Of a DNA stretch of 64,000 nucleotides, positions 1 to 9,624 are shown in pieces. The DNA lies in NCBI GenBank assembly GCA_016793885.1, contig JAEUHE010000103.1, positions 124,001 through 188,000 of the forward strand. The letters run 5' to 3'. Under the pieces are notes generated by a model. The model was not told where the DNA came from. It was given only the letters and a program-made list of their open reading frames with translations, and searched no databases. This DNA is from Verrucomicrobiales bacterium. Its GTDB lineage: Bacteria; Verrucomicrobiota; Verrucomicrobiia; Limisphaerales; UBA11320. Numbering within the stretch: position 1 is the stretch's first letter; every line of letters starts with the position of its first letter. Position numbers and translations under genes: made by a program.

Positions 1-74
1 AGGTCAAGAAGCCCTGATCCCGGGCAGCCCATGGGTCGAATACGCCTTTAACCAACCAAACACCAGTAAGCACC

Positions 75-1154
75 ATGTCCGTCGATGCATCCTTGATCCA
101 GAAAGCCCAGCAACAGCTGGACGCGCATACCCGTGAAACTATCCAGTGGCACTTCTCTCCCGAGACCGGCTGCCCGTTCTGGCTGCAATGGGCGGCGAAG
201 GCGGGATGGGATCCGCGCCAGGAGGTAAAGTGTTTCGCCGACCTGATCGCAAAATTCCCCCACTTCCAAGACGAATGGTTGCGGGATGAACAGCCCGAGG
301 TCTGGGTGCCCGCCCAGTTTAAAGGGAAGCCATATAACATCTTCGAGACCGGTGGAACCACCGGCATGCCCAAGCAACGCATCGGCTGGACCGACTACAA
401 GGTCGACTATGAGGAGTTTTCGGGCAAGGTTTCGGACGAGCACTTCCCACGCGGGGGCGCTTGGCTGATGGTCGGGCCGACCGGACCTCGTCGGCTCAGA
501 CTGGCAATTGAGCATCTCGCGAACTTCCGTGGCAGCCCCTGCTACTTTGTCGATCTAGACCCTCGCTTCGTCAAAAAAGTGCTGTCGGACAAGAAATTTG
601 ATGTCGCCCGCTCCTACATGGACCATGTCGTCGATCAGGGAGTCACCATTCTCAAAAACCGGAAGGTAACCGGCCTGTTTACCACTCCTAAACTGCTGGA
701 GGCGCTCGCGGAGAAAATTGATCTCTACGAAGCGGGCATCCGCGGTGTTTTCTGCGGCGGAACCACGATGGCACCGCAATACGTGCGTTATATCGTCGAG
801 GAAGTTCTGGAGGGTCGCATCGGGTTTTATCCGACCTATGGCAATACTCTCATGGGCCTGGCTGCGAGTGTACCGTTGAAACCGGAGGACAACTTCTCCA
901 TCACCTATTACGCGCCCCAGCCCCGGGCCGTCCTGCGCGTGGTCGATCCCAAGGCGACGAGCCAACTCAGGTCGTATGGTGAATGGGGCCGTGTGGAGCT
1001 AACCACGCTCACCAAGGAGTTCTTCATGCCGCGCTTCCTGGAGCGCGATGAGGCGATCCGCAAAGAGCCACGAGCACCCTACAGCTGGGACGGCGTCGCG
1101 GAAGTCAGGCCTTTCGGAGCGATGGAAAAGCAAATCGTCGAAGGCGTCTACTAG
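75..1154 (+). CDS. PaaK/CapK-like adenylate-forming enzyme, short form
   Basis: A 359-residue protein of the phenylacetate-CoA ligase/CapK branch of adenylate-forming enzymes, expected to activate a carboxylate with ATP. The ATP-binding loop ETGGTTGMPK is at residues 91-100, and YPTYGNTLMG near residue 255 fits the second core motif. It is about 80-100 residues shorter than usual PaaK proteins and has little of the C-terminal lid domain, so it may only form acyl-adenylates or act on a carrier-bound substrate. The ATG at 75 gives a typical N terminus; I see no good ribosome-binding site. The 74 bases before it probably hold the tail of an upstream gene, but I cannot decide the frame. It converges on the next gene with 7 bp between stops. 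The substrate is unknown. Family call firm, role open. Confidence 0.75.
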   Translation: MSVDASLIQKAQQQLDAHTRETIQWHFSPETGCPFWLQWAAKAGWDPRQEVKCFADLIAKFPHFQDEWLRDEQPEVWVPAQFKGKPYNIFETGGTTGMPKQRIGWTDYKVDYEEFSGKVSDEHFPRGGAWLMVGPTGPRRLRLAIEHLANFRGSPCYFVDLDPRFVKKVLSDKKFDVARSYMDHVVDQGVTILKNRKVTGLFTTPKLLEALAEKIDLYEAGIRGVFCGGTTMAPQYVRYIVEEVLEGRIGFYPTYGNTLMGLAASVPLKPEDNFSITYYAPQPRAVLRVVDPKATSQLRSYGEWGRVELTTLTKEFFMPRFLERDEAIRKEPRAPYSWDGVAEVRPFGAMEKQIVEGVY

Positions 1155-1161
1155 ACGCGCC

Positions 1162-4100
1162 TCACTTGCCATCCCAGGACTCGCCGGTGATCACCTTGTA
1201 GCGATCAGCCATCACTTTGGCTCGATCGCTCTGGGCCTGCTTCTCCAGCAAGCCGCTCAAATAGCCAAGCACTTGCGGACGGTCGGGGGTTCTTATCAAG
1301 AACCCCTCCAGAGTGGCGGTGGCAGACTTAAGGTCCCCCTGCAGTTCCTGTGCATACGCCAGACGCAAGGCGATATCCGGGTCCCAAGGCTTGAGCCCGC
1401 GTGCCTGTTCCAACTGAGCGGACGCGGACGGCAGCTCACCTCGTTGCAACGAAGCTACCGCCGTGCGCAGGATGTTCTCACCGGCGGCCGAGGCGATCTG
1501 CACCAACTGCTGGCACTGCCCCAAAGCTTCACTCTCTCGACCCAAACGGCTCAAAACATCGATCCATTTAAGACGGCTGCCGACGTGTTGCGGTTCGCGT
1601 AAAAGATGGGTCTCGAAGCAGACAGCGGCCTCCTGCCACCGTCCTTTGTCCCACAACAGCGTGCCCAAATAGAAGGGAAGCTTCTTGCATTCCCGATCTT
1701 CCCAGAGGTCGTTCCGGACGGCTTCAAATGCCGCCAAGGCCTCGGTGGACTGCCCCAGCTGAAACTGGCTGATTCCCAAAAAATAGCGAGCACGCGGATC
1801 AGCGGGAGCGAGCCGGAGCCACTCCGTCGCTGCCGAGCGCACCTCGGACCACTGTCCCACCAACGCTAAGACCTCCGCACGAGCTCTCTGAAAGACGCTA
1901 GATTGATCGAAACGCGAGGAGTACTCGCTTAAGAGGGCCAAAGCCTGGTCACGTTGTCGGATCGCGAGTAAGCCGAGGCTGGTCGCACGCACCGCTTCCG
2001 CTGAGGGTGTGAGTTGGAGAGCATGTCGGGCGTACCGAAGGGAGGCAGCATGATGGCCGTCCCGACGCGAGGCTTCACTAAGTCGAATCCAGAATCCTGC
2101 GTCGGACGAAATCTGTGGATCGGAGAGATGCGGGATCAGTCCGCTTCCAGCCTGCTCATAGAGACGCGATACCATCGACTCCGGCCTCAGGGGCGTGACC
2201 GCTCTAAGGATGACCTGAAGAGGCGCGGAGAACTCGATCACACGATTATCGTCCGTATTGTAGTTTGATCCCGACAGCTGTCCGCTCAACTCCTTGCCCC
2301 CAATCCAATAGTGCGCCAAAAGATCCTCCACACTGCCCGTCCGCATGATCCGAAACTCCTGCTCAACCGCATCGCTCCACTTCGCTCTAAGCCGCGCGAG
2401 ATCGAAGGCCAGGGGCTTCATGGACCCAAGGACAACGGCATCGGTCCCACTTCTGAACAGGTGCATCTCAGGGTACACCGACCCGAAAGTTCGGAGAATC
2501 AACTCGAAATGCTCCGGCTCGATTTCATACATCTGCAGCCACAAACAAAACGTCCCAGCATCCCGAAGGCGCTTGCGGCTCAGCTCAAAGAACTCCTTGG
2601 TGAACAGATTGGCCGCACCTGGGATCCAGGGATTGGAGGGTTCGGAGATGATGACGTCATATTGACGGTCGCTCACCAACAGGTGATTGCGTGCGTCGTT
2701 GACGAGCATGTGTGTCCGCGGATCGGCAAGCGGCTTGCGGTTGTAGTCCTCGAAAAAGCGGCTGCCCTCCACCACCGCGTGCTCCAACTCAAGGCAATCC
2801 ACCCGTTTAACCGGATGTGTCAGCACCGAGCCTAGCGTCACTCCGCTTCCCAAACCAATCACGAGCACGTCATCCGACTTATCACCTAACAACAAAGGCA
2901 GTTGACCCAGAAGAATCTGGGTGCCCAGGTCGCCCTGTTGAGGCTCGTCGTGCGGAGCAAACGGATTCTTGAGCCCCGACGGCACGGAGGCATCGGGCTT
3001 TCCGTTCACCGCCAGGTGGATCAGATTCCGGCTCCGTTTCACCGTCACCGTACAGGTCAATCCCTCATCGAAGAAAAGCACCTCACCACTGAGAGCTCGG
3101 AGACGTTGCAAAAACTCCTGCCGGTTCAGTCCGGTGTAATCCTTGGCATACCGAAACATCCCGGACGACATCACGGCCGGATCCCAAGGAGACGTCAGAG
3201 CCAGGCTTGCCACGCCAATCGTGAGCAAGGCCGCCCCTACGGTGCGCCGGCATCTCCGCAGAAACCCGCGCTGCATGAAGCTCATGGCCCAGGCGCCAAG
3301 TGCGGCATTGAGCAGCACCCCCATCAACATGGTCTTCTGTGTACCGAGCAGGGGAACCAACCAGAACCCGGCAACGACAGAACCGCCGATCGCACCCAGC
3401 GTGTTCCAGGCATACGCCCATCCCACGAGAGCGGGAGTTGTGCTACCCGCGGTAGGCAAGCCCTGAAGCACGATGGGAAACATAGCCCCCAGCCCAATCG
3501 TCGGCAGAATCATCAACCCAAACGCGAAGAGGAACTGCACCGATAGAAACGTGGCTGGTGAAGTCGGAACCATTTCAAAGGTCTTGAGATACAGAAAAGG
3601 AAGCTCTTCCACACACTGCACCCCAAGATAGGTCGTCAAAAGCACTCCCACCTGAACCAGAGCGACAGCGTGGAACACGTAAGCCCGGTTCCGCAGCAGC
3701 CGATTCCCTAACCAGGCCCCAAGCGCCAAGCCTAGGAGGAACGTGGAAAGCATGATCGTGTAGGCGTAGATCGAGGAGCCCAGCACCAAAACGAGCACCC
3801 GCGACCATGCCACCTCATAAAGCATCGAGATAAATCCAGAAACGGCATACATCCCAACCAGAGCACGAGCCTCATCGTGGGTCGGCTCCGACTTCCCCGC
3901 CTGCATCAGCCGAGTGCCCGGAAGCTGTTCCCGCGCATAACTTGAAGGATCCTGGTCGAAACTATTGATCAGCAGCTGCGACAATCGCCACGCGCCCAAA
4001 GCAGCCAAGCCATTCAAGCCCATCGCGATCCACTGGGTCTGCTCCAGACCTACCTTCGGAAAAAGAACGAGACCCGCGAGCGCGCAGCCCAGTACGGCTC

Positions 4101-4611
4101 CTGCAGTGTTCGCCGCATACAGCCAACCTACAAAGTGCCGGCTCAGTTGTTTATCCCTCGAGACCAAGTCGCTCATAAGGGGCAAAGTCGCCCCCATCAA
4201 TAGCGTGGGCACAATCAGCACCAATGTGGAAAGGCCAAAACGCAACAGCGTAGCCCCGGCGAATGAGGTCTCCACATTCTTCCAAAGGGCCTGTTCTATC
4301 GGAATGAAAGCTTGAATCAGGTAGGGAGTAACGAAAGCGAGCGCAGCGATCATCAACTCGATCACTGCATAAACACGGAGAGGATGATATCGCCCGAGCC
4401 TTTGGATCCAGCGCCCCATGGCAAAGCTGCCAAGCGCCAGTCCACCCATGAAAACAGCCAGGACGGTAGCCACCGCGTAGGTGGTTGACCCAAAAACTAA
4501 TTCCAGTTGCCTGACCCAACTGAGCTCGTAGATCAGGCCGCTCATGCCAGAGCCGACAAAACAAACCATCAGCCAGGAGTACAGGCGAGAGCGGGGCGAA
4601 ATGCCATTCAT
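1162..4611 (-). CDS. Fused MFS-like membrane / spermidine-synthase-like / TPR protein
   Basis: About 1149 residues with three parts: an N-terminal integral membrane region (about residues 1-470, many hydrophobic helices arranged as two similar halves), a spermidine-synthase-type Rossmann domain (GLGSG nucleotide motif near residue 585, SEPSNPWIPG near 650) and a C-terminal run of TPR helices (about 850-1140). NCBI names such chains fused MFS/spermidine synthase; their substrate is generally not known, so polyamine synthesis should not be assumed. The first Met codon is at 4623; I prefer the ATG at 4611 because CAGGGG precedes it, although the spacing is short. It follows the pilus/secreted-protein operon on the same strand after 213 bp that contain a hairpin, so it is probably a separate unit. 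The TPR tail makes a protein-binding role plausible. Confidence 0.8.
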   Translation of the reverse strand: MNGISPRSRLYSWLMVCFVGSGMSGLIYELSWVRQLELVFGSTTYAVATVLAVFMGGLALGSFAMGRWIQRLGRYHPLRVYAVIELMIAALAFVTPYLIQAFIPIEQALWKNVETSFAGATLLRFGLSTLVLIVPTLLMGATLPLMSDLVSRDKQLSRHFVGWLYAANTAGAVLGCALAGLVLFPKVGLEQTQWIAMGLNGLAALGAWRLSQLLINSFDQDPSSYAREQLPGTRLMQAGKSEPTHDEARALVGMYAVSGFISMLYEVAWSRVLVLVLGSSIYAYTIMLSTFLLGLALGAWLGNRLLRNRAYVFHAVALVQVGVLLTTYLGVQCVEELPFLYLKTFEMVPTSPATFLSVQFLFAFGLMILPTIGLGAMFPIVLQGLPTAGSTTPALVGWAYAWNTLGAIGGSVVAGFWLVPLLGTQKTMLMGVLLNAALGAWAMSFMQRGFLRRCRRTVGAALLTIGVASLALTSPWDPAVMSSGMFRYAKDYTGLNRQEFLQRLRALSGEVLFFDEGLTCTVTVKRSRNLIHLAVNGKPDASVPSGLKNPFAPHDEPQQGDLGTQILLGQLPLLLGDKSDDVLVIGLGSGVTLGSVLTHPVKRVDCLELEHAVVEGSRFFEDYNRKPLADPRTHMLVNDARNHLLVSDRQYDVIISEPSNPWIPGAANLFTKEFFELSRKRLRDAGTFCLWLQMYEIEPEHFELILRTFGSVYPEMHLFRSGTDAVVLGSMKPLAFDLARLRAKWSDAVEQEFRIMRTGSVEDLLAHYWIGGKELSGQLSGSNYNTDDNRVIEFSAPLQVILRAVTPLRPESMVSRLYEQAGSGLIPHLSDPQISSDAGFWIRLSEASRRDGHHAASLRYARHALQLTPSAEAVRATSLGLLAIRQRDQALALLSEYSSRFDQSSVFQRARAEVLALVGQWSEVRSAATEWLRLAPADPRARYFLGISQFQLGQSTEALAAFEAVRNDLWEDRECKKLPFYLGTLLWDKGRWQEAAVCFETHLLREPQHVGSRLKWIDVLSRLGRESEALGQCQQLVQIASAAGENILRTAVASLQRGELPSASAQLEQARGLKPWDPDIALRLAYAQELQGDLKSATATLEGFLIRTPDRPQVLGYLSGLLEKQAQSDRAKVMADRYKVITGESWDGK

Positions 4612-4740
4612 TAGCCCCTGCATAGCAAGAGGCCTACCAAAAGGATCTACCCTCGAAGCGGAGCAACCGGATGCAGTTTGAGAAGCCAGCGGGTCGCCTC
4701 ACCCAGAGAATCGGCAATAAATCTCAGAGTCAAGAAAGCA

Positions 4741-4768
4741 CCTAGGCAAGAGATGCCTAGAGGGCCAA
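4741..4768 (-). terminator. Probable terminator hairpin after the secreted-protein operon
   Basis: The 7 bp stem CTAGGCA/TGCCTAG has a 5-base loop. On the minus strand it is followed by a moderately T-rich stretch (GTGCTTTCTT). It lies about 70 bp downstream of the stop of the giant secreted protein and before the next minus-strand gene, where a terminator would be expected. Confidence 0.4.
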
Positions 4769-4836
4769 GCCCCAGGGTGCACTTTGAGTGACCTCGCTGG
4801 GGGTTAGATTTCGCTGAGGCGAGAGTCCTGCCGGGA

Positions 4837-7800
4837 TCAGGGATCCGTCACCCTCACGCGCATGCGGTAGTGACGTGAGATGTTGGTGGGGCCGCGATCA
4901 AAGTAGACGAACGGCACCGATTGCGGAGGCACGGTGTTGGCCACGGGCGTAACAATGTTGGTCAACACCATCCAAGGTCCGTTCGCCAAGTCCAAGGTGT
5001 ATTCCAGAGTGTTGGTCGCGTAATTCGTGTAGACCGTGTTGTTGTAGCTGACCAAGGCATTGCCAGTCAGCAAGAAGCCTCGTCGGCCTAGAGCATTGGT
5101 GGGCACCGGGGGCTGCAAATCGGTGTTCACGGAAGTCCAGACAGGTTGAGCATCGCTCGGATTGGGGATCCCGTCGTTATCCGAATCCAGGTTCGCGTTG
5201 AGAACCAAAGACAGGTTCAGATCAAAGCTCAACAGGCCATAGCTGATGTTGGTGCCGGAGAAATTACCAGCAAAGCTAGAAGCCCAGCGCAACCCATCGT
5301 CGGCTGCATGATTGACTCCATCCTGTGGTAAGAGAGGGGTTGAGTTGGCAAAATAGACCCGAATGCCCGGATCCACCACGATGGCGTCGGCAATGTTAGT
5401 CGCGTTGTTCAACAAAACCAACTCGTCGATGTAAAAGGCAACATTACTAACGCCAGGAGGCGGAGAGAATCGGAACAAGCAGTTGTCTCCCCCATCGAGT
5501 ACCAAACGTCCGATGGCTAGATTGGTAGCATAAGCGTCAGGAGTCGGTCCCGCGTCAGGGATGGCGGATGAATGGATGACTTCGGTGAAGGCTCCAGCCG
5601 TGGAATAGATTGTGGTCCCCAAAAGGTTTCCGGACTTCGGTGCCCGCATCAGGACCAAGCTTTGGTTGATCGACCAGAAGTTGGAGGAGGACGGGCCCCC
5701 ATCAGAAATGGAGTTCGTGACGTTGAGGATCAGTCCTCCGGCAGCGACAGCAAAGGGATTCAACCCGGCCGCCCCGGCCTCGATATAACTGTTGGTAGTT
5801 ATTAAATCATTGGCGGTCAGCGTAATGTCGCCCACTACTTGGTTCGAACTGCCGCTCAACAAATTGAGCTGCCTCGCATTAAGCACCATGCCACCGTCGC
5901 TCGCGGCTATGTAATTGCTTTGAATGATCCTATCGCTAGCCAGCCGAACGTCGGCAGCGAAGAGCCCCCCATAGTTGACGATGTTGGAAAGCGGTTTGGA
6001 CCGATCAGCCCCCATGTTCAATCCTCGTGAGATCACCAGATTCCCGTGATTGGTGAAGTTCTGAAGGTTGACGAGGTTGCTGCCCGCCAGGCTGGTGTTA
6101 GGCGGGTTGAAGATGTTCACGGCGTTGGTCCCAACCTGGCCTGTGATGGTCAGGTTGGTGGCATCGATCAACAGATTTGCGGCCACAGACATCGTATCGG
6201 AAAGAACCACGCTCTTGCCTCGAAGCTTCAGATCCTGAAGCAATACTTGTTGAGTGCGGGTGAAATTGTGGTCCACCACCAGAATATGAACCATGAAAAC
6301 GTTCGTGACGTAGTTGGTTCCACCAGGAGTTACCGGATCGTTGGTCGAGCCACTCTGCCAGATGGCCGAATAGCAGCCCAAATCGCCAGCCCAGCGGTTG
6401 ACCGTGGGTGGCACCAAGTTGGAGACAACTAGGTCCGACTGCTTGGAACGAAGGTCGTAGCTTAACAAGGGAGAGTCAACCGCGTTGGGAAGCGCGTTCC
6501 CGACCAAATCATCAGTCTGGATGATCAGGGCGGATTCAGCCCGGATCCGCGAGCGATCCAGGTTCAAACTCTTCGCCTTAATCTCAACTCGGCCGGCCAG
6601 ATTCGTCACCTCGTCGCGAGGCAAGCCGGACAACCCAGGAATCGTTTCGAAGTTGTTGCCGTTCAGCTTGGACATCAGCAAATTCGACCCCCCCGCAAAG
6701 GACACTGAGTAGGCCGTGTAGGCCGCGCTCACGGTGTTGGACAACAGATCAGGATTGTAGATCATCAAAGGATCAAAGACGGCATTGGACGGGCTCCCAA
6801 TGTCGCTCAGAAAGTTCACGGCCCCGAAGGAGTAGGTGTTAGGACGCGCCGTCCCGTTTCTTAGTCCACCCCGATCGAGCCCCTCAGGCGTGGGATTCCC
6901 CGCACTGGCGAGATTCGGGACCAGATACAGGTTTCGTTCAGGCCGGATCGCCGCCGAGTTTTCGCCGCGGAACGCCAAGTAGTCCCGCAATTCCAGGAAG
7001 TTCGTCGTATTGAGTCCGGTGAACGGATCCAGCTCAGGCAGCCCCAGTCGAACCGTGGCGATATTTCCAGGTCCCGGCCAGTTGGCTCCGCTGATGTTCT
7101 CAATGTTCGGGCTGAAGCCGACTTCGACGCTGACACCCTCCGTGAAGCCGTTGGTGTTCACAAACACCATTTGGATCACATTCGTCAACGGAGACCCGCC
7201 GGGGTTGACCAAATTAGTAAAGACGAACGAGTCGAATGTGGGCGACTGATAAAAATCCTGTGGGCTCACCAGGCCAAATCCCAGGGGAAAACCACCCAGG
7301 AAACCACCCAGGAAACCAGCAAATCGCGAAGCACTTCGGCTGTTGGCGCTGTGGGCAGGAGGGACTGTGGCCGGCGGCGTCAGCGCGGTGCTGAGCCCCT
7401 CCAAGGCGATACTGTTGCTCCGCGAGGCCCAATAGTTGTCAATGAATGTGCCATCGCTGAAGCCGGATGCATTGGGGGGAATGCTAGCCACGCCGGGGTC
7501 CAGGTTGGGATACTGCTCAAGGCCACCAGGCAGTCCACCGACCCGGAATCCGGTATAGATAACACTGCGCGAAACGTTAACCTTGTCGCCTTCAAGGTGA
7601 ACAATCCCTCTCCCTCCGGCCTCGACGCCCCGACCCGAATTCACCAGATTCGAGGAGTTTACCCACACTGAGACATCACCGGAGATCAGTCCACGGTTCA
7701 CCCAGTTCAGGAGCGGTCCACGTCCTCCCTGATAGGAGTGGTCAAAGTGAAATCCCGGGGAACCGCTCATCGTGCCCGCAGCGGCGTTGGTCACGAACAG

Positions 7801-8019
7801 CGTGTTAAAGGTCTCGAACGGGACATCGCTACCCAGGAACCCTCCGCCGGTCGCGACGGAAAAAGAACTCCGATTGTCGAACGCTGTGGCGTTGATCTGG
7901 GGTGTATCGTCGGCAAACGTCACCGGCGAAGTGTTAATATAGAGCGGCACTGGGGCGGCACCAAAAACCGACTCGGTCAACACACCAGTTAGCAACAGTA
8001 GAAGAGAGAAATTTCTCAT
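4837..8019 (-). CDS. Giant secreted repeat-rich protein, adhesin/filamentous-haemagglutinin-like
   Basis: A 1060-residue exported protein. The ATG at 8019 gives a clean signal peptide (MRNFSLLLLLTGVLTESVFG); a Met codon 60 bp earlier would lie inside the preceding gene. The mature part is rich in Asn, Ser, Thr and Val with short beta-strand-like segments and phrases such as NRGLISGDVSVWVNSSN and NLTITGQVGTNAVN, which suggest a right-handed beta-helix as in filamentous haemagglutinin-type surface proteins. A Gly-Phe repeat (GGFLGGFLGGF) occurs near residue 240. Near residue 960, DSDNDGIPNPSDAQP resembles a calcium-binding thrombospondin-3-like turn. There is no PEP-CTERM tail and no visible transmembrane anchor. 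It is the last gene of the pilus-linked run, 22 bp after the preceding gene. Function unknown; a surface or matrix role is inferred from composition only. Confidence 0.7.
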   Translation of the reverse strand: MRNFSLLLLLTGVLTESVFGAAPVPLYINTSPVTFADDTPQINATAFDNRSSFSVATGGGFLGSDVPFETFNTLFVTNAAAGTMSGSPGFHFDHSYQGGRGPLLNWVNRGLISGDVSVWVNSSNLVNSGRGVEAGGRGIVHLEGDKVNVSRSVIYTGFRVGGLPGGLEQYPNLDPGVASIPPNASGFSDGTFIDNYWASRSNSIALEGLSTALTPPATVPPAHSANSRSASRFAGFLGGFLGGFPLGFGLVSPQDFYQSPTFDSFVFTNLVNPGGSPLTNVIQMVFVNTNGFTEGVSVEVGFSPNIENISGANWPGPGNIATVRLGLPELDPFTGLNTTNFLELRDYLAFRGENSAAIRPERNLYLVPNLASAGNPTPEGLDRGGLRNGTARPNTYSFGAVNFLSDIGSPSNAVFDPLMIYNPDLLSNTVSAAYTAYSVSFAGGSNLLMSKLNGNNFETIPGLSGLPRDEVTNLAGRVEIKAKSLNLDRSRIRAESALIIQTDDLVGNALPNAVDSPLLSYDLRSKQSDLVVSNLVPPTVNRWAGDLGCYSAIWQSGSTNDPVTPGGTNYVTNVFMVHILVVDHNFTRTQQVLLQDLKLRGKSVVLSDTMSVAANLLIDATNLTITGQVGTNAVNIFNPPNTSLAGSNLVNLQNFTNHGNLVISRGLNMGADRSKPLSNIVNYGGLFAADVRLASDRIIQSNYIAASDGGMVLNARQLNLLSGSSNQVVGDITLTANDLITTNSYIEAGAAGLNPFAVAAGGLILNVTNSISDGGPSSSNFWSINQSLVLMRAPKSGNLLGTTIYSTAGAFTEVIHSSAIPDAGPTPDAYATNLAIGRLVLDGGDNCLFRFSPPPGVSNVAFYIDELVLLNNATNIADAIVVDPGIRVYFANSTPLLPQDGVNHAADDGLRWASSFAGNFSGTNISYGLLSFDLNLSLVLNANLDSDNDGIPNPSDAQPVWTSVNTDLQPPVPTNALGRRGFLLTGNALVSYNNTVYTNYATNTLEYTLDLANGPWMVLTNIVTPVANTVPPQSVPFVYFDRGPTNISRHYRMRVRVTDP

Positions 8020-8041
8020 CGGAGACTTACAGAAAAGTTGA

Positions 8042-9604
8042 TCACGGAGTGGTACCAGCGGTTGTCGTGTTCGTGCCAACCACTACGATAACTGAGGACG
8101 CCCAAGGACTCAAGCCAGAGCCCGTATCCAGCCCACCAGAGGCTGCGATCTGTTGTAGAGTCTGAAAACTGGTTCCTCCGTAAAAAGGATACACCACCGG
8201 AGGCGTGGGAGAGCCGTCATACGAACCCCAAGCGGCAACCGGAGCCGTTTCGGCGATGTCGCCTGGATTGATGTTAACGAAGGCGGGATAGAGGCTGGTG
8301 AAGGCCACTTCCACCGTACCGCTAATCACCCCCGGGCCGATCGGCCCCGTGCCATCACCGCCACCACCACCTACGCCGCTATGCGTGTTGAGAGCGGCGT
8401 TCGCAGTCCAAGAACTGGGTTGGGTGACACTGAAAGCAAAGGGCAAACCCGTGGGAGAGGTGCCGATATCTCTCGCTGAGAACAAAATATCAGGCTGGGT
8501 CACCAGCCGGCTAACCCGACGTGAAACCTGCCGGAAGTTGAGGATGATCGTTTCGTTGTAATTCACCACGAATGGATTAAAGGCCTGACCTACGATCGAG
8601 TCATAGTTGACTCGACTAAACTTCAGCTTGCCCAGACCTGGCCGCAACGCAATGGAAGTGTTCGTCCCCAACACATTGGTCCCAATGATCGTGTTCGTCA
8701 GTGTGGTGACCTCCCACGGATTGCCTCCCACGACACTGGCCCCACCGGACACGATGGCGCCGGGGTATAGATTCTCAACCGCCAGGTTTTGCGAGCTGTA
8801 CAGCCGGCGCAAACCACCTACGTCATCGCGGGTCAGACCAAAGAAATATTGTCCAGAGAGCAATTCTCCACTGGCAGATACCATTGTCCCGGTGACTGGA
8901 TCTTGTTCCACAGAGACCACGGTATCTCCGCCGTCAGCGGTCGAGTTAGCAACCGAGCTGTACCCTCGGGTCCGAAGGTCGCTCACCTTGATCTCGCCAG
9001 CCAGCGCGGCCGTCGTGTTGTCAGGAAGCGTCAGTGGGTCGTAGATTTCGTAAGTATAAAGGGCACCGTTCACGTAGCTGGAAGGACGCAACGTCACGGG
9101 ATCGTAATTATATTTGACGACCGTGTAGTTGGTAACCTGGTTCCGCACCACCCTAGACTTGATGCTCCAAACGAAGTGCTCAGCCGCCCCAACGCCCAAT
9201 TGCTGCATCATCAACCCCATGGTCTGCGACTTGAGATCGATCAGACCGGTCTGCCGTGCGGAAAAGTTCAGGCCACGGGTATTCAGAGGATACTCCGATA
9301 GATCCGTCGACATCGAACCGAATGCAGGCAGATCAGAATAGACTTTCAGAGCGCTTTCCACGGCGGCAACCCCGTTGGTACCGAAGTACTCGATGAACGA
9401 GCGGTCAAATGCGTAGTAGATCGTTGGTGTGTTCCAACGGAAACCTTCGTCCGGAGGCAGCGGTCCGCCATCCTGGCTGTTGACCTGGTAACCAATGGCC
9501 TCGACCATCCACGGTTTAAAGGGGCCTATGAACGTAAATCCCTGGGCCTGACTTGAAGCAAGCAAACCGACGATCGCCAATAGGACTGAGCGCGCGAAAT
9601 TCAT
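8042..9604 (-). CDS. Secreted protein of unknown function, possibly a degenerate matrixin-like fold
   Basis: The ATG at 9604 starts a signal peptide (MNFARSVLLAIVGLLASSQA) and gives about 520 residues; the longer open frame upstream would overlap the preceding gene. I do not recognise a family with certainty. The order of elements in the first 300 residues (TPTIYYAFDRSF, a helix VAAVESALKVYSDLP, later LTRDDVGGLRRLYS) resembles matrixin-type metalloproteases, which end their catalytic domain with a DD.xGI..LYG turn. No HExxHxxGxxH zinc motif is present; the nearest equivalent is VGAAEHFVWS. The C-terminal third is Gly/Thr/Val rich. It sits 20 bp after the beta-propeller-like gene and 22 bp before the giant secreted protein, so it is very likely translated with them. 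Confidence 0.65.
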   Translation of the reverse strand: MNFARSVLLAIVGLLASSQAQGFTFIGPFKPWMVEAIGYQVNSQDGGPLPPDEGFRWNTPTIYYAFDRSFIEYFGTNGVAAVESALKVYSDLPAFGSMSTDLSEYPLNTRGLNFSARQTGLIDLKSQTMGLMMQQLGVGAAEHFVWSIKSRVVRNQVTNYTVVKYNYDPVTLRPSSYVNGALYTYEIYDPLTLPDNTTAALAGEIKVSDLRTRGYSSVANSTADGGDTVVSVEQDPVTGTMVSASGELLSGQYFFGLTRDDVGGLRRLYSSQNLAVENLYPGAIVSGGASVVGGNPWEVTTLTNTIIGTNVLGTNTSIALRPGLGKLKFSRVNYDSIVGQAFNPFVVNYNETIILNFRQVSRRVSRLVTQPDILFSARDIGTSPTGLPFAFSVTQPSSWTANAALNTHSGVGGGGGDGTGPIGPGVISGTVEVAFTSLYPAFVNINPGDIAETAPVAAWGSYDGSPTPPVVYPFYGGTSFQTLQQIAASGGLDTGSGLSPWASSVIVVVGTNTTTAGTTP

Positions 9605-9624
9605 TTTCTTTGAAACTTGGCTTT

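Noticed and set aside
7289-7320. Short tandem DNA repeat AACCACCCAGGA.
   Set aside because: It codes for the GGFLGGFLGGF stretch inside the giant secreted protein and is too short to be a separate element.
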